Positions 30,087 through 40,882 of a stretch of DNA of 64,000 nt are shown here, piece after piece. The DNA comes from Acidobacteriota bacterium (GTDB taxonomy: Bacteria; Acidobacteriota; Terriglobia; Bryobacterales; Bryobacteraceae): NCBI GenBank assembly GCA_026394015.1, contig JAPKZA010000498.1, forward strand, positions 1 to 64,000, read 5' to 3'. The position numbers and the translations under genes were made by a program. Position 1 is the stretch's first letter, and the number at the start of each line of letters is the position of its first letter. Below the pieces are notes generated by a model. It did no database searches. It had not been told where the DNA came from and was given only the letters and a program-made list of their open reading frames with translations.

Positions 30087-31376
30087 ATGAAAATCACCAA
30101 CCAGACCGACATCTTTGGACGCCGCGATTTCCTCCGCATCGGCTCGCTCGGCGTCGGCGGCCTCTCCATCGCCAATGCCCTCCGCGCCGCCAAGGACGCG
30201 AAGAAAAAGGACATCAGCTGCATCCTGCTTTGGCAAAGCGGAGGCTCGCCGCAGCTCGATACCTTCGACATGAAGCCCGACGCTCCGGCGGAAATCCGCG
30301 GCGAGTTCAAGCCCATTCCCACCAACGTCCCGGGCCTCCACATCTGCGAGCATCTCCCCGAAATGGCGAAGATGATGGACAAAGTCACCGTCCTCCGCTC
30401 CCTTCGTTCAAAAGAGAACAATCACGAACGAGCCATCAACTACCTGCTCACCGGCTACCTCCCGCTCCCTACCCTCGAGTTCCCGTCCATGGGCAGCGTC
30501 ATCTCTAAACAGCTCGGCCCCAAAAACGGCCTCCCGCCCTACGTTGCCGTCCCCAACACCTTCCCATCCTACGGTGCCGGCTACCTCGGCGGAGCGCATA
30601 ACCCCTTCATCGCCGGCGACCCCAACTCGACCGGATACCAGGTCCGCGATCTCACCCTCCCTGTCGACGTCGATTGGGCTCGCGTCGAAAACCGCCGCTT
30701 TCTCGTCCAACAGATGGACTCCAAATTCCGCAGCGTCGAAGCCAGCCCGGACTTCGCCGCGCTCGATGAGTTTTCGAAGAAGGCCTACGATCTTCTCAGC
30801 TCCCCGACCGCCAAGAAAGCTTTCGACATCCAGTCCGAACCCGCCGCCCTCCGGGAGCGATACGGTCGCACCCCCGTCGGGCAAGGCGCCCTGCTCGCCC
30901 GCCGTCTGGTTGAAAATGGAGTTCGCTTCGTCACGGTCGCCAAAGGCTGGTTAAACTACGACACCCATGGCGATAACTTCAATATCTGCAAGAAGGTTCT
31001 GCTCCCCGAATTCGATAAAGCTTACGCCGCTCTTGTCACCGACCTCCATGATCGCGGCATGTTAGATACGACCCTCGTCATCGGCATGGGCGAGTTCGGC
31101 CGTACTCCTAAGATCAATGCCGACGCCGGCCGCGATCATCATAACAAGGCGTGGTCCATTGTCCTCTCCGGTGCTGGCATGACCGGCGGACGCATACTCG
31201 GCGCGACGGACAAAACGGCCACCGAAGTCACCGACTTCCCGGTCGAACCCGAGGATCTGCTCCATACCTTCTATAACATCCTCGGAGTCGACGCGAGCCA
31301 CGAGTACCAGACACCCATCGGCCGCCCGGCGAAGATTATTAACGAGGGCAAGCTCCTCAAACAGTTGCTCGCTTAG
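30087..31376 (+). CDS. DUF1501 protein with Tat-like signal
   Basis: 'FGRRDFLRIGSLGVGGLSIANALRA', 'CILLWQSGGSPQLDTFDMKPDAPAEIRGEFKPIPTNVPG', 'VIGMGEFGRTPKINADAGRDHHNKAWSIVLSGAGMTGG'. Confidence 0.95.
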   Translation: MKITNQTDIFGRRDFLRIGSLGVGGLSIANALRAAKDAKKKDISCILLWQSGGSPQLDTFDMKPDAPAEIRGEFKPIPTNVPGLHICEHLPEMAKMMDKVTVLRSLRSKENNHERAINYLLTGYLPLPTLEFPSMGSVISKQLGPKNGLPPYVAVPNTFPSYGAGYLGGAHNPFIAGDPNSTGYQVRDLTLPVDVDWARVENRRFLVQQMDSKFRSVEASPDFAALDEFSKKAYDLLSSPTAKKAFDIQSEPAALRERYGRTPVGQGALLARRLVENGVRFVTVAKGWLNYDTHGDNFNICKKVLLPEFDKAYAALVTDLHDRGMLDTTLVIGMGEFGRTPKINADAGRDHHNKAWSIVLSGAGMTGGRILGATDKTATEVTDFPVEPEDLLHTFYNILGVDASHEYQTPIGRPAKIINEGKLLKQLLA

Positions 31377-31514
31377 CTGCCTATTTCTCCCTTCTTACTG
31401 TTGTTAGCGACTTGACCAAGTTTGTTGCTATTGTTGTATTCTTTACGAGCCGCGCTGAACCGCCGCGCAGCTCTCCCCGGCCTGCGGCGACCAATCTCCT
31501 GGAGTAACCCTACC

Positions 31515-31901
31515 ATGCGAATTACCAAGAACGATGTTCCCGAGAAGATCAATATTCCTGGCGCCATAGCTCGCCAAGTAACCGAATTTGGCGATGCGAC
31601 AGGCTACGGCAAAATCGCCGGCGAATACTTTTCGCTCGCGGCCGGTGTCGACATCGCGCCCCTGCTCAAGGGCCTCGAAGACGACCTCTGTCAGTCTCCC
31701 CATTGGGGCTATCTGATCGAAGGCGAGGTCACCGTAACCTACTTGGATGGCTCGAAAGACCTCGTCCTCGGCGGCGATCTTTTCTACTGGCCCCCCGGCC
31801 ATACCGTCGCGGTTTCCAAGGACGCCGAAATCATTCTCTTTAGCCCGCAACAGGAACACTGCGCCGTCGTCGACCACCTACGCAAGCAGCTCGTCGGCTA
31901 G
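31515..31901 (+). CDS. Cupin-domain protein
   Basis: 'SPHWGYLIEGEVTVTYLDGSKDLVLGGDLFYWPPGHTVAVSKDAEIILFSPQQEH'. Confidence 0.75.
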   Translation: MRITKNDVPEKINIPGAIARQVTEFGDATGYGKIAGEYFSLAAGVDIAPLLKGLEDDLCQSPHWGYLIEGEVTVTYLDGSKDLVLGGDLFYWPPGHTVAVSKDAEIILFSPQQEHCAVVDHLRKQLVG

Positions 31902-33142
31902 CGAAGCAAGGGAGCGGGGGAAGGACGACGTGAAGCCACATTCGCCCCCCGCAACTGCACTAGGAACGCTTCGACGTTGAAGTTCGGGTTCGCCGCCACG
32001 TTGCGAAACCACGGCTCCTCCGCGATCACGGTCCGTGACGTCGAACCCTCTGGCAGGCGGCCATAAAATTCGTCCATCCGTTCGACCACCCGCGGGCGCC
32101 AGTTCACGACGCCCGTCTCCGGTCGGGCCAACAGTTCCAAGTCCGCATCCTGCGCGACGAACTCCGCTAACCGCTCGGCCATCTCCATACACCGGTCAAT
32201 CCGGCTGGCGACCCCCGTGCCACCCCAAGCCAACAGCGTCGCCAGCAACGGCGTCGCCGCCGCGCCGTGCGATCCCAGCACCCCGATGTTGGGCGTGGCC
32301 AGATAAGCCCCCCCGAAGCTAACCGCCGCATGTGCCGACGCCACGTCCCGAAACAGCACGAAAGCCGACTCCTTCGGCTGAAAAAGCCATTTATGGGCCG
32401 AAACAGCCACTGAATCCGCGCGCTCAAGGCCCGCTAACCGATCTCCGTGCCGCGCCGACAAGCGTAGCGGTCCCGCCCACGCCGCGTCGATATGCGTCCA
32501 TCCCGCCCTGCCCGCGAGAGTCAACGGATCCAATCGGCCGCCGCTCGTCGTTCCCGCCGTCAGCACCAAAACCGTCCGGCTCAGGTCCCCCTCCAAAGCC
32601 TCGGCAATCATCGCCCCGGTTCGGTCTGAAGCAAGGGTCCGATAGCGCAACCCCAACAGGTGCGCCGCCTTGGCGATCGATAAGTGGGCGCCTTCGGAAG
32701 CGATCACCTCCGTTACCCCGGCGTTCTCACGAGCCGCCCACAGTGCGGTCAGATTCGCGACGGTACAGCCGGGGGTCATGTGCCCGCCCTGCATGCCAAA
32801 GTACGGGGCCAGCCAGCCGATCACAAGCTGCTCGATATTCCGTGCCACTGGCGCGGTCGCCGGATGCAGCAGGTTCTGATTCAGCGACGCGTTCCACAGC
32901 GTCAACGCCCACGTCACCCACGGCGTCGGCGGGTCCATGTGCGCAAACGCCGTCGCGGCTCCCAAGGGCGCGGCTTGCCCCAAGACAATTGGGGCCAGCA
33001 TGGCGAGCGTCTGGATTTCGCCCAGCCCGCTCTCCGGCATCCTCTCCGGTAGTGCCGTCGCCTGCCCCTGGCCGGGGCCCGCCCGTAGTAAATCCAGCGC
33101 TAATTGTAAGCCCTCGGCTTCAGCAGAAAAACTTCGGTCCAT
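31898..33142 (-). CDS. PLP-dependent group II amino acid decarboxylase
   Basis: 'VSAHKWLFQPKESAFVLFRD' Schiff-base lysine motif, 'TAGTTSGGRLDPLT', 'HIDAAWAGPLRLS'. Confidence 0.9.
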   Translation of the reverse strand: MDRSFSAEAEGLQLALDLLRAGPGQGQATALPERMPESGLGEIQTLAMLAPIVLGQAAPLGAATAFAHMDPPTPWVTWALTLWNASLNQNLLHPATAPVARNIEQLVIGWLAPYFGMQGGHMTPGCTVANLTALWAARENAGVTEVIASEGAHLSIAKAAHLLGLRYRTLASDRTGAMIAEALEGDLSRTVLVLTAGTTSGGRLDPLTLAGRAGWTHIDAAWAGPLRLSARHGDRLAGLERADSVAVSAHKWLFQPKESAFVLFRDVASAHAAVSFGGAYLATPNIGVLGSHGAAATPLLATLLAWGGTGVASRIDRCMEMAERLAEFVAQDADLELLARPETGVVNWRPRVVERMDEFYGRLPEGSTSRTVIAEEPWFRNVAANPNFNVEAFLVQLRGANVASRRPSPAPLLR

Positions 33143-33158
33143 CGGCGAAACCCTCGCG

Positions 33159-34139
33159 TCACTTCTTCCGCAACGACGCCCGCGGAATCAGCAACGCCAT
33201 CGATCCCCGCGCCGTCACCACTTCATATTTCCCCTGAAAAGCGATCAACAAATGGGCCGCCCACTCCTCCAACCCGTGTTCGGTCATCAAGTACTGCACC
33301 ATATCGGTCGTTGCCATCTCGAGCGCCCGGTCGAGCGAACTCTGGAACTCCGGCTGCGACCCGATGCTGATGATCGCCTCCGCCGTCTCCACCCGCGGCC
33401 CGGTCAAAGCCACACCCTTCCGCACACTCACCGAAAACTCAACGTCCATCGACGTTTCCACGCCATTCCCCGTCGGCTCCCCATCCCCCTGCAGCGCATG
33501 TCCATCGCCTAAAAACAGCATCGCTCCCGCATGATAAACCGGTAGGATCACCGTCGCCCCTTCGCCGATCCGGTTATAGTCCAAGTTACCCCCATACGGT
33601 CCCGAAGGACTCGACGTCGGTGCCCAATCCCCGGCCGCCGCCACCCCCACACACCCCAACATCGGTTTCGCCGGAAACTCCATCACGACCGCCTTGCTCC
33701 CCGGCTCCCGCAGACGAACTAACCCTTTCTCCCGGTCCAGATCCCACGGCACATAGTGCGCAAACCCCTTCCGGACTAAGTCACGCTTGTAAATCGGCGG
33801 GTAAGTCTTCTCGATATACTCCGGTGTCATCGCAAACAGTCCCAGCCGGTAGCCGGAGTATCCCCAATCCCGGTTCAAACGAACCTTCCGGAAGTGGATC
33901 ACCAGCGCATCGCCCGGCTCGGCACCCTCCACGTAAAAGGGCCCCGTCAACGGATTCGGCCCGTCCGTCACCTCGGTGCCCGTATGGTCCTTGCCGCTCG
34001 AATCGAGCGTCCGAGTCGCCACAATCTCGCCCGGCTTGATTCGCTGCTTCACCGGATGCTTGTGGAAAAAGGTGCGGTAAAAGGTCTCCGCCTGTAGATT
34101 CGTTATCACCAGACTGGCCAAAAAGAAGAGCAATCGCAT
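33159..34139 (-). CDS. Acetamidase/formamidase family protein, secreted
   Basis: Signal peptide MRLLFFLASLVITNLQA; 'GPNPLTGPFYVEGAEPGDALVIHFRKVRLNRDWGYSGYRLG', 'GGNLDYNRIGEGATVILPVYHAGAMLFLGDGHALQGDGEPTGNGVE'. Confidence 0.92.
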   Translation of the reverse strand: MRLLFFLASLVITNLQAETFYRTFFHKHPVKQRIKPGEIVATRTLDSSGKDHTGTEVTDGPNPLTGPFYVEGAEPGDALVIHFRKVRLNRDWGYSGYRLGLFAMTPEYIEKTYPPIYKRDLVRKGFAHYVPWDLDREKGLVRLREPGSKAVVMEFPAKPMLGCVGVAAAGDWAPTSSPSGPYGGNLDYNRIGEGATVILPVYHAGAMLFLGDGHALQGDGEPTGNGVETSMDVEFSVSVRKGVALTGPRVETAEAIISIGSQPEFQSSLDRALEMATTDMVQYLMTEHGLEEWAAHLLIAFQGKYEVVTARGSMALLIPRASLRKK

Positions 34140-34248
34140 ATCGGGAGTATAACCGGATCCAGTGCAAAACGGCACCTGTGTCAGTAACTGCAATGAAATC
34201 AAACACTTCCAGCTCGACCTTTCGCTTTTCGCCTCCTCCGAAATTCCG

Positions 34249-34263
34249 TTCACAAGGTGTGAA
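34249..34263. promoter_or_regulatory. Palindrome TTCACA-AGG-TGTGAA, candidate operator
   Basis: Perfect 6-bp arms in a ~300 bp divergent intergenic region. Confidence 0.35.
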
Positions 34264-34380
34264 AATAAAAAGAAGTCCCTATCCCTTCAATTACCTACAA
34301 GGAATTTCCAGCCACCCTCCGATCCGTTTTCGCCGCCTCGCCTGATAGCCTGAAATCAAAGTTCGTCTGTCTCTTCTGAA

Positions 34381-34416
34381 CGCCCCAGCCAACCAGCTGG
34401 GGCGTTCGCTTTTTTA
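34381..34416 (+). terminator. Rho-independent terminator-like hairpin in the leader of the next gene
   Basis: CGCCCCAGC-CAACCA-GCTGGGGCG (9 bp perfect stem) followed by TTCGCTTTTTT. Confidence 0.65.
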
Positions 34417-34441
34417 CCCCGAACTTTCTAAGGAGAACCCG

Positions 34442-35292
34442 ATGGAAACGCATCTCACTGACGAAGAGAAAAAGGCCCGCCGCGCCGAAATCAACCGCGC
34501 CAACGCCCAAAAAAGCACCGGCCCCCGTACCGCCTCTGGTAAAGCCAACTCGCGTCGCAACGGCCTCAAACACGGCCGCCACTCCGAGTTCATCGACTAT
34601 TCCAGCTCCGTCAACCCGGTCCTCCTCCCCGGCGAATCCATGGTCGACTACTCCCGCATGCTCGACGCCCTCATGGCCAAAATCGGCCCCCGCGACCATG
34701 CCGAAAAAGAGATCATCAGATCATCTACCGCCTCGCCGCCAGCCAATGGGAGACCCAGCGCTTTCGCTGCATCCGCCTCTTCCTCCTTGAAGACAAGTTC
34801 CAAACCGTCGAAGTCAAAGTTCAGCACGAAGTCCTGCCCGCCTGCGCCGGAGCCCTCAACCTGGCCCGCGCCTACCAGGCCGCCGCCGGCCCCGGGGGCG
34901 GTCTCGCCAGTCTCCGCCTCGAAATCGCCGCGGCCGAACGCTCCATCGCCGCCTGTTACCGCGAACTCAAACAGCTCCGCAGCTTCGACCCCTTTGACCG
35001 GCCCCCGGCCAATTTCAACCCGGCCACCGACATCGCCCAGCAGACCTACACCTCCGTCCCCAAGCCAGAAGATATACCGCCCGCCGCCCCGGCTCCCACC
35101 ACGGAAGTCGTTGCAAACACGGAAGAGGAACCCGCCGAAACCATCGAAAGCAGCGAAATCCAAAGCCAACCGAAGCCAGCCGCAACCCGGGAAGAAGCCC
35201 GCGCCGAACACGGCTATTCCATTGTCCTGCCCCCTCGCCGAGCGCCGCAGCGAGCGGCGCCCGTTCCCAAGGTCCGAACTGCCGCCGGCTGA
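34442..35292 (+). pseudogene. 'NRANAQKSTGPRT' family protein interrupted by an 8-bp tandem duplication
   Basis: Frame 2 'METHLTDEEKKARRAEINRANAQKSTGPRTASGKANSRRNGLKHGRHSEF...DHAEKEII', then open frame 1 'YRLAASQWETQRFRCIRLFLLEDKFQTVEVKVQHEVLPACAGALNLARAYQ...VPKVRTAAG*' after duplicated AGATCATC at 34710-34717/34718-34725. Confidence 0.75.
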
Positions 35293-35356
35293 AAACTAGT
35301 ACGGCCCAGGTCGCGCGAACGCGTCCTGGGCCGTTCCAGCTCGAAAGACCGCCGAT

Positions 35357-38300
35357 TTAGAACGTCAACCGCAGCGCAAACTGCACCTGACGCGGAGGTC
35401 CAATCAACGCCGTGATAATTCCAGCGCTCGGGTTCCCCACCGCCGAGTTCGGCAAGTCAAACTGCGCGTGGTTGAAGATGTTGAACAACTCGCTCCGGAA
35501 CTGCAGTTTGAACCGCTCGGTGATCTGGAAGTTCTTAAACAGCGAGAAGTCCACATTCGTCCGACCCGGTCCGCGCAGCACGTTCCTGCCGCCGTTGCCA
35601 AACGTGAACACCGTCGGCGTACCCCACGCGGCCGTGCCCGGCGCCGTCGCCAATGACGCATCAAACCAACGGGCAATCGTCGGGTTATCGATCTCCCCGC
35701 TCTTGTACCGGTCGGGACGGCTTCCGCCCGCATTCGATACCGAGTTCGCCAATTGAGGCGTAAACGGCAGCCCCGTCTGCTTCTGGAAGATCATATTGCT
35801 ATCCCAACCGCCCAGAATATTGTCCACCATCGCCTTGCCCGAACTAAACTTCCGGCCTTTACCGAAAGGCAGTTCGTAGTTCATGCTGTAAACGAAACGG
35901 TGCGCAATGTCGAAGCCCGACGTCGCCCGTTCCACGCTGCGGTAGCGCCGATCCTGCGGCAGAGGCCCGTTGTCGGCCCCGCCAAACTGGTTGCCGACGT
36001 TGTCGATCGAATGCGAATACGTGTAAGCGGCCAGGAAGCCCAGCCCATTCGCAAACCGCCGTTCAATCGTGCTTTGCAGCGAATGGTACGAGGACAACCC
36101 GTCCGAAACATTGTAGTCCACATTCACAATTCCCGGCGCTACGGCAAACAATGGCCGCCGCGGTCCCGGTGCGCCCGGCCCTGGGATTTGCTGGTTAAAG
36201 CCGTACACATTGTCCAGCTTCCGCCCCAAATTGCCCACGTAGCCGATTTTGAAAACAAGGTCCAGCGGCAACTGGTGCTGCACCTGCAAATTGAACTGTT
36301 GCGCATAGCCCGAAACGAAGTTCGAGGCCACACCCAGGAAGTTCCCCACCGGATTCCGCACCGCGGATTCCGCGGTCAAGGTCGGAATCGGCGGCAGTCC
36401 ATCGGAGACCCTCCGCGGGTTCGCCACAAACTGGTTGATGTCCAGCGCATTGATCGGGCCATACGGCAACTGCCGGTGACGCCGCATCAACACACTCTCG
36501 CTTCCGGCCGGCGTGAAGAAGATACCGCCGCCACCGCGAATCACCGTCCCCGGCCGCAACCGGTACGCGAAGCCTAAGCGCGGAGCAAAGTTGTTCTTGT
36601 CTCCTTTCACGCCCGTCCGCGAATCCGAGTTATATCCCGCCACCAACAACTTTGCCTGCACGACATCGTAGTTCGTCCAACGATCCGTTACTTCCGTCGT
36701 CGGCGTGTCGTACTCATAACGGATGCCGACGTTCACCGTCAACTTATCGGAAATCTTCCAATCGTCCTGCACGAAGTAGTTCGATTCCCACATGCGAATG
36801 CCCGGCGCGATCAGCGTAAAGTCCTGCTCAATCGTATTCGCCGTTCCCAGAATCAGCGCCGCCATCGCGTCGCCCGTCGCGCCCGCATTGTTCGGGTTGT
36901 CGGTAAACGTCCGGCCAAAGTTGAACCGGCCATTCCCGCGGTTGGTCTGGTACTGCGTCAACTGCCGACGGCGGAAGTCCACTCCAAATTTCACCGTATG
37001 CCGTCCCCGCAAATTCGTGAAGTTCACGCCCGGATGGAACGTGTTCTCAATCCGCTTAATCGGCAAAGACCGCGTCTGCCCAATGCCCGAGTAACCGGCC
37101 GGGCTGAAGATCGGAATGCCGTCCGAGTTCGGCCCCTGGTTCGATCCCCGCACGCCCAGCTTCTCGCCCAACTGCGCCCCGGCCGCCGCGCCTTCCTGCA
37201 GGAAGTTCAGGTTAAACCGGTTGAAGCCCATGCGCGCTTCCATCACGAAAGTCGGCTGAATCGTCCGGACCCAGTTCAACACCGAGTGGTACGCCTTCAG
37301 CGCCGAAGCCCCGGCAAACGTATCTTCGTTGCCCAGGCTCACCGGCCCGCTGATTCCCGCCAAGGTCACCGGCGCAAACGTCGATGGCCGCGTCGTCGTC
37401 GTATCCTGCCGCGAGAATCGGCCGAAGACCATGTTCTTCTCGTTCCAGTTCCAGTCCACGCGAATGTCGCCTTGGTCCCACTGCTGTTTCTCGCCGGGGT
37501 TGGTTATTTGGTTGTTCACAAGTCCCGCCCGCTGCGGCAGCGGATAAGCCAGCAACAACTTCGCCATCACCGGGTCAAACCGGTTCGCCGGAATCTGCCG
37601 ATTCGGAAACGGATCGCGCGTAAAGCCAGACGCCGTACCCGGCGCCGCCCGCAACGTGCTCGGGTCGAATATGTCCCGCACATCCGCGAAGTTGCCCGCC
37701 CGCATCCCTTCGGTCGGAACCGTGTTCACGAACGTCCGCTGCACACTCCGCCGATAGCCTTCATAGTTGCCGAAGAAGAACAGCTTGTTCTTGATCACCG
37801 GCCCGCCCAGGCTCGCCCCGAACTGGTTCTGTCGAAGCACCGGCTTCACCGGGCTGAAGAAGTTCCGCGCGTCGAACTTATCGTTCCGCAAAAAGTCATA
37901 AGCACTGCCATGAAACTCGTTCGCACCCGACTTCGTAATCACGTTCACGGTCGCCCCGGAATTCCGTCCTTGGTCGGCCGTAAACAGGTTTGTCTGAATC
38001 TTAAACTCCCGCACCGCTTCCACCGACGGTCGCAGCACAATCGACAGCGTCAGCCGTTCGTTGTTATCAATGCCGTCCCACAGGAAGTTGTTCGATCCTT
38101 CCCGGTTGCCGTTGGCGAAAATCTCGCTGCCCGGCCGTAAGTCGTCCGGACGCGTGCTGCTCATAATCGTGCCTTTGGCGCCAAAGCCCACCCCGGTCAC
38201 ACCCGGTCCAAGCGTCGCCAGTTGCACGAAGTTCCGGCCGTTCAACGGCAGCTCAGCCACTTGCCGCTGCTCGACAACTTGGCCGATCGAAGACGAGTCG

Positions 38301-38662
38301 CTCTCAATCAACGGCGTCGTCGCCTTCACTTCCACCGACTCACTCACCGTACCCACTTCGAGCGCAATATCAAAACGCGCCGTCTGGTTCACTTCCAAAG
38401 TCAGGTCTTGAAAAACCTGTCGAAACCCAGCCTTCGACGCTGTAATCTTGTACCGGCCCGGCGGCAACAGAGGCACCGTAAAGAAGCCGTTCGCATCGGT
38501 TTCCGCTTCACGCGCCACCTGCGTATCCTGGTTCTGTGCCACGACCTTGGCACCCCCCACGGCGGCGGACGTTTTGTCCGTAATCGTGCCCGTCACCGAC
38601 GAACTATTCTGTGCCCATGCCATGGCGCCGAGGCCCAGACATAAGACTATAAGACGTATCAT
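35357..38662 (-). CDS. Carboxypeptidase-regulatory-domain TonB-dependent receptor (Oar-like)
   Basis: 'SSVTGTITDKTSAAVGGAKVVAQNQDTQVAREAETDANGFFTVPLLPPGRYKITASKAGFRQ', plug 'VAELPLNGRNFVQLATLGPGV', C-terminal FALRLTF. Confidence 0.95.
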   Translation of the reverse strand: MIRLIVLCLGLGAMAWAQNSSSVTGTITDKTSAAVGGAKVVAQNQDTQVAREAETDANGFFTVPLLPPGRYKITASKAGFRQVFQDLTLEVNQTARFDIALEVGTVSESVEVKATTPLIESDSSSIGQVVEQRQVAELPLNGRNFVQLATLGPGVTGVGFGAKGTIMSSTRPDDLRPGSEIFANGNREGSNNFLWDGIDNNERLTLSIVLRPSVEAVREFKIQTNLFTADQGRNSGATVNVITKSGANEFHGSAYDFLRNDKFDARNFFSPVKPVLRQNQFGASLGGPVIKNKLFFFGNYEGYRRSVQRTFVNTVPTEGMRAGNFADVRDIFDPSTLRAAPGTASGFTRDPFPNRQIPANRFDPVMAKLLLAYPLPQRAGLVNNQITNPGEKQQWDQGDIRVDWNWNEKNMVFGRFSRQDTTTTRPSTFAPVTLAGISGPVSLGNEDTFAGASALKAYHSVLNWVRTIQPTFVMEARMGFNRFNLNFLQEGAAAGAQLGEKLGVRGSNQGPNSDGIPIFSPAGYSGIGQTRSLPIKRIENTFHPGVNFTNLRGRHTVKFGVDFRRRQLTQYQTNRGNGRFNFGRTFTDNPNNAGATGDAMAALILGTANTIEQDFTLIAPGIRMWESNYFVQDDWKISDKLTVNVGIRYEYDTPTTEVTDRWTNYDVVQAKLLVAGYNSDSRTGVKGDKNNFAPRLGFAYRLRPGTVIRGGGGIFFTPAGSESVLMRRHRQLPYGPINALDINQFVANPRRVSDGLPPIPTLTAESAVRNPVGNFLGVASNFVSGYAQQFNLQVQHQLPLDLVFKIGYVGNLGRKLDNVYGFNQQIPGPGAPGPRRPLFAVAPGIVNVDYNVSDGLSSYHSLQSTIERRFANGLGFLAAYTYSHSIDNVGNQFGGADNGPLPQDRRYRSVERATSGFDIAHRFVYSMNYELPFGKGRKFSSGKAMVDNILGGWDSNMIFQKQTGLPFTPQLANSVSNAGGSRPDRYKSGEIDNPTIARWFDASLATAPGTAAWGTPTVFTFGNGGRNVLRGPGRTNVDFSLFKNFQITERFKLQFRSELFNIFNHAQFDLPNSAVGNPSAGIITALIGPPRQVQFALRLTF

Positions 38663-38694
38663 TTGGAAGCTCCCTGGCGCTCTGTAACGTGATT

Positions 38695-38722
38695 TTGACA
38701 GAGCGCGGCTTGGGATATCATA
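38695..38722 (+). promoter_or_regulatory. Sigma70-like promoter TTGACA-N16-TATCAT
   Basis: Consensus -35 and near-consensus -10 upstream of ATG 38741 in a divergent intergenic region. Confidence 0.5.
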
Positions 38723-38740
38723 TCGCCTTATAATATCTTC

Positions 38741-40882
38741 ATGTGGAAGTCGCTCCTCCTGGCCGCCGTGGCCCTTTCCCTCATCGCCGCCTCAATCAAT
38801 CCGAAGGATGAAGCCTGGATCGGCACCCGCCGCTCCTACTGGGCCTTCCAGCCCGTCGTCCGTCCCGCCGTCCCCAACCTCAGCCCCAACCCCATCGACG
38901 CCTTCCTCCTCGAACAATTCCAAGCTAAAGGCCTTTCGCCCTCTCCCCCGCTCGATAGAGCCCGCCTCGTCCGCCGCGTCACCCTCGATCTCACCGGCCT
39001 CCCACCCACCGCCGCCGAAGTCCAACGCTTCGTTGCCGACCGTTCTCCCAATGCTTACGAGCAGCTTGTCGAACGCCTCCTCGCCTCCCCCGCCTACGGC
39101 GAACGCTGGGCCCTCCGCTGGCTCGATACCGTCCGCTACGCCGATACCAATGGCTACGAACTCGACGCCGAACGCCCCCACGCCTGGCGCTTCCGCGACT
39201 ACGTCGTCAATAGCTTCAACTCCAACAAACCCTACGACCGCTTCCTCAAGGAACAAATCGCCGGCGACGAACTCTACCCCGGCGACCAGGCCGCCCTCAT
39301 CGCCACCGGCTTCCATCGCGCCGGACCCATCCACCTCGTCGGGGGCAATCAGGACGAAGAGATGAACCGTCAAGAGGTCCTCACCGAAATGACTCTCGGC
39401 GTCTCCAACGTCTTCCTCGGCATGACCGTCGGCTGCGCCCGCTGCCACAACCACAAATTCGATCCCATCCTCCAAGCGGACTACTATCGCCTCCAAGCCA
39501 TCTTCGCCTCCGTCGCCCTGAAAGATTCTGAAATCGTCACCCCCGCCGAGAAGGCTGCCCACGAAGCCGCGATGAAGGCCTTCGAGGCCCGCCTCAAACC
39601 CATCACCGACGAAATCGCCGCCATCGAAAAACCCGTCCGTGAACGGATCAAGGAAGAACGCAAGGCCAAGCTCGAAAAACGCTTCCTCGACGCGATGGCG
39701 ATTTCCAAGGACAAGCGCACTCCCGAACAGGAGATGCTCGCCAAAGCGGGCAACGGCCAAATCTCCCCCACCTGGGACGTCGTCGTCAATGCCATCGAGC
39801 CGTCGGAAAAAGCCCGCCGCGTCGGCCTGCGCCAGCAGATGCATAAGCTCGAGTTCGAACGGCCCGAACCGCTCCGCACCGCCTACGCCGTCGCCAACCT
39901 CGACAAAGCCCCCGTCACCCACATGCTCAAGCTTGGCGATCACCGCCATAAGCTCGACCCGGTCGAACCCGGCTTCCTCACCGCCCTCGGCGCGATCGAT
40001 GCCCCCGGCGCGCCCACCGGTCGCCGCGCCGCCCTCGCCGAATGGCTCGCCCGTCCCGACCACCCGCTCACCGCCCGCGTCATGGCCAATCGCATTTGGC
40101 TCCTCCGCATGGGCTCCGGCATCGTGCCCACCCCGAACGACTTCGGCATCCTCGGCGGCAAAGCCTCCAATCGCAAACTGCTCGATTGGCTCGCCGCCGA
40201 ATTCGTCAGCTCCGGCTGGGACATCAAACACATGGACCGCCTCATCGTCTCCACCGCCGCCTACCGCCAGTCCGCCGACATCGACGCGAAGAAGGCCGCC
40301 ATCGACGGCGAAAATAAATACTACTGGCGCATGAACCGCCGCCGCCTCGAAGGCGAAGCCATCCGCGACTCCATCCTCCAAACCACCGGCCAACTCAACC
40401 CCCGCCTCGGCGGCGTCCCGGTGAAAGTTCCCATCGAACCCGAGATCTACGACATCATCTTCACTGAAGCCGAGCCCGATAACCTCTGGCCCGTCCTCGC
40501 CGACAAGCGCGAACACAATCGCCGCAGCCTCTACCTGCTCAACAAACGAACCGTTCGCCTCCCGCTGCTCAACAACTTCGACCAGCCCGACGCCGTCAGC
40601 TCCTGCCCCGTTCGCGCGAACTCCACCCACGCGCTCCAAGCCCTCACCCTCATGAACAGCGACTTCGTCTTCGACCAGGCCACCGCCTTCGCCGCCCGTC
40701 TCGAGCCCGGCTGTTCCACCCCGCAATGCCGCATCAACCGAGCTTATGAACTTGCCCTCCAGCGAGCCCCCAAGCCCGTCGAAATGCAACTTGGCCTCGA
40801 CTTTCTCAACCGCCAGAAAATGCCTCTGGTCGACTTCTGCCGCGCCCTTCTGAACCGCCATGAATTCGTATACATCCCGTAG
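38741..40882 (+). CDS. DUF1549/DUF1553 domain protein
   Basis: '[49 protein letters not shown]', '[21 protein letters not shown]', '[28 protein letters not shown]', '[37 protein letters not shown]'. Confidence 0.95.
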   Translation: MWKSLLLAAVALSLIAASINPKDEAWIGTRRSYWAFQPVVRPAVPNLSPNPIDAFLLEQFQAKGLSPSPPLDRARLVRRVTLDLTGLPPTAAEVQRFVADRSPNAYEQLVERLLASPAYGERWALRWLDTVRYADTNGYELDAERPHAWRFRDYVVNSFNSNKPYDRFLKEQIAGDELYPGDQAALIATGFHRAGPIHLVGGNQDEEMNRQEVLTEMTLGVSNVFLGMTVGCARCHNHKFDPILQADYYRLQAIFASVALKDSEIVTPAEKAAHEAAMKAFEARLKPITDEIAAIEKPVRERIKEERKAKLEKRFLDAMAISKDKRTPEQEMLAKAGNGQISPTWDVVVNAIEPSEKARRVGLRQQMHKLEFERPEPLRTAYAVANLDKAPVTHMLKLGDHRHKLDPVEPGFLTALGAIDAPGAPTGRRAALAEWLARPDHPLTARVMANRIWLLRMGSGIVPTPNDFGILGGKASNRKLLDWLAAEFVSSGWDIKHMDRLIVSTAAYRQSADIDAKKAAIDGENKYYWRMNRRRLEGEAIRDSILQTTGQLNPRLGGVPVKVPIEPEIYDIIFTEAEPDNLWPVLADKREHNRRSLYLLNKRTVRLPLLNNFDQPDAVSSCPVRANSTHALQALTLMNSDFVFDQATAFAARLEPGCSTPQCRINRAYELALQRAPKPVEMQLGLDFLNRQKMPLVDFCRALLNRHEFVYIP

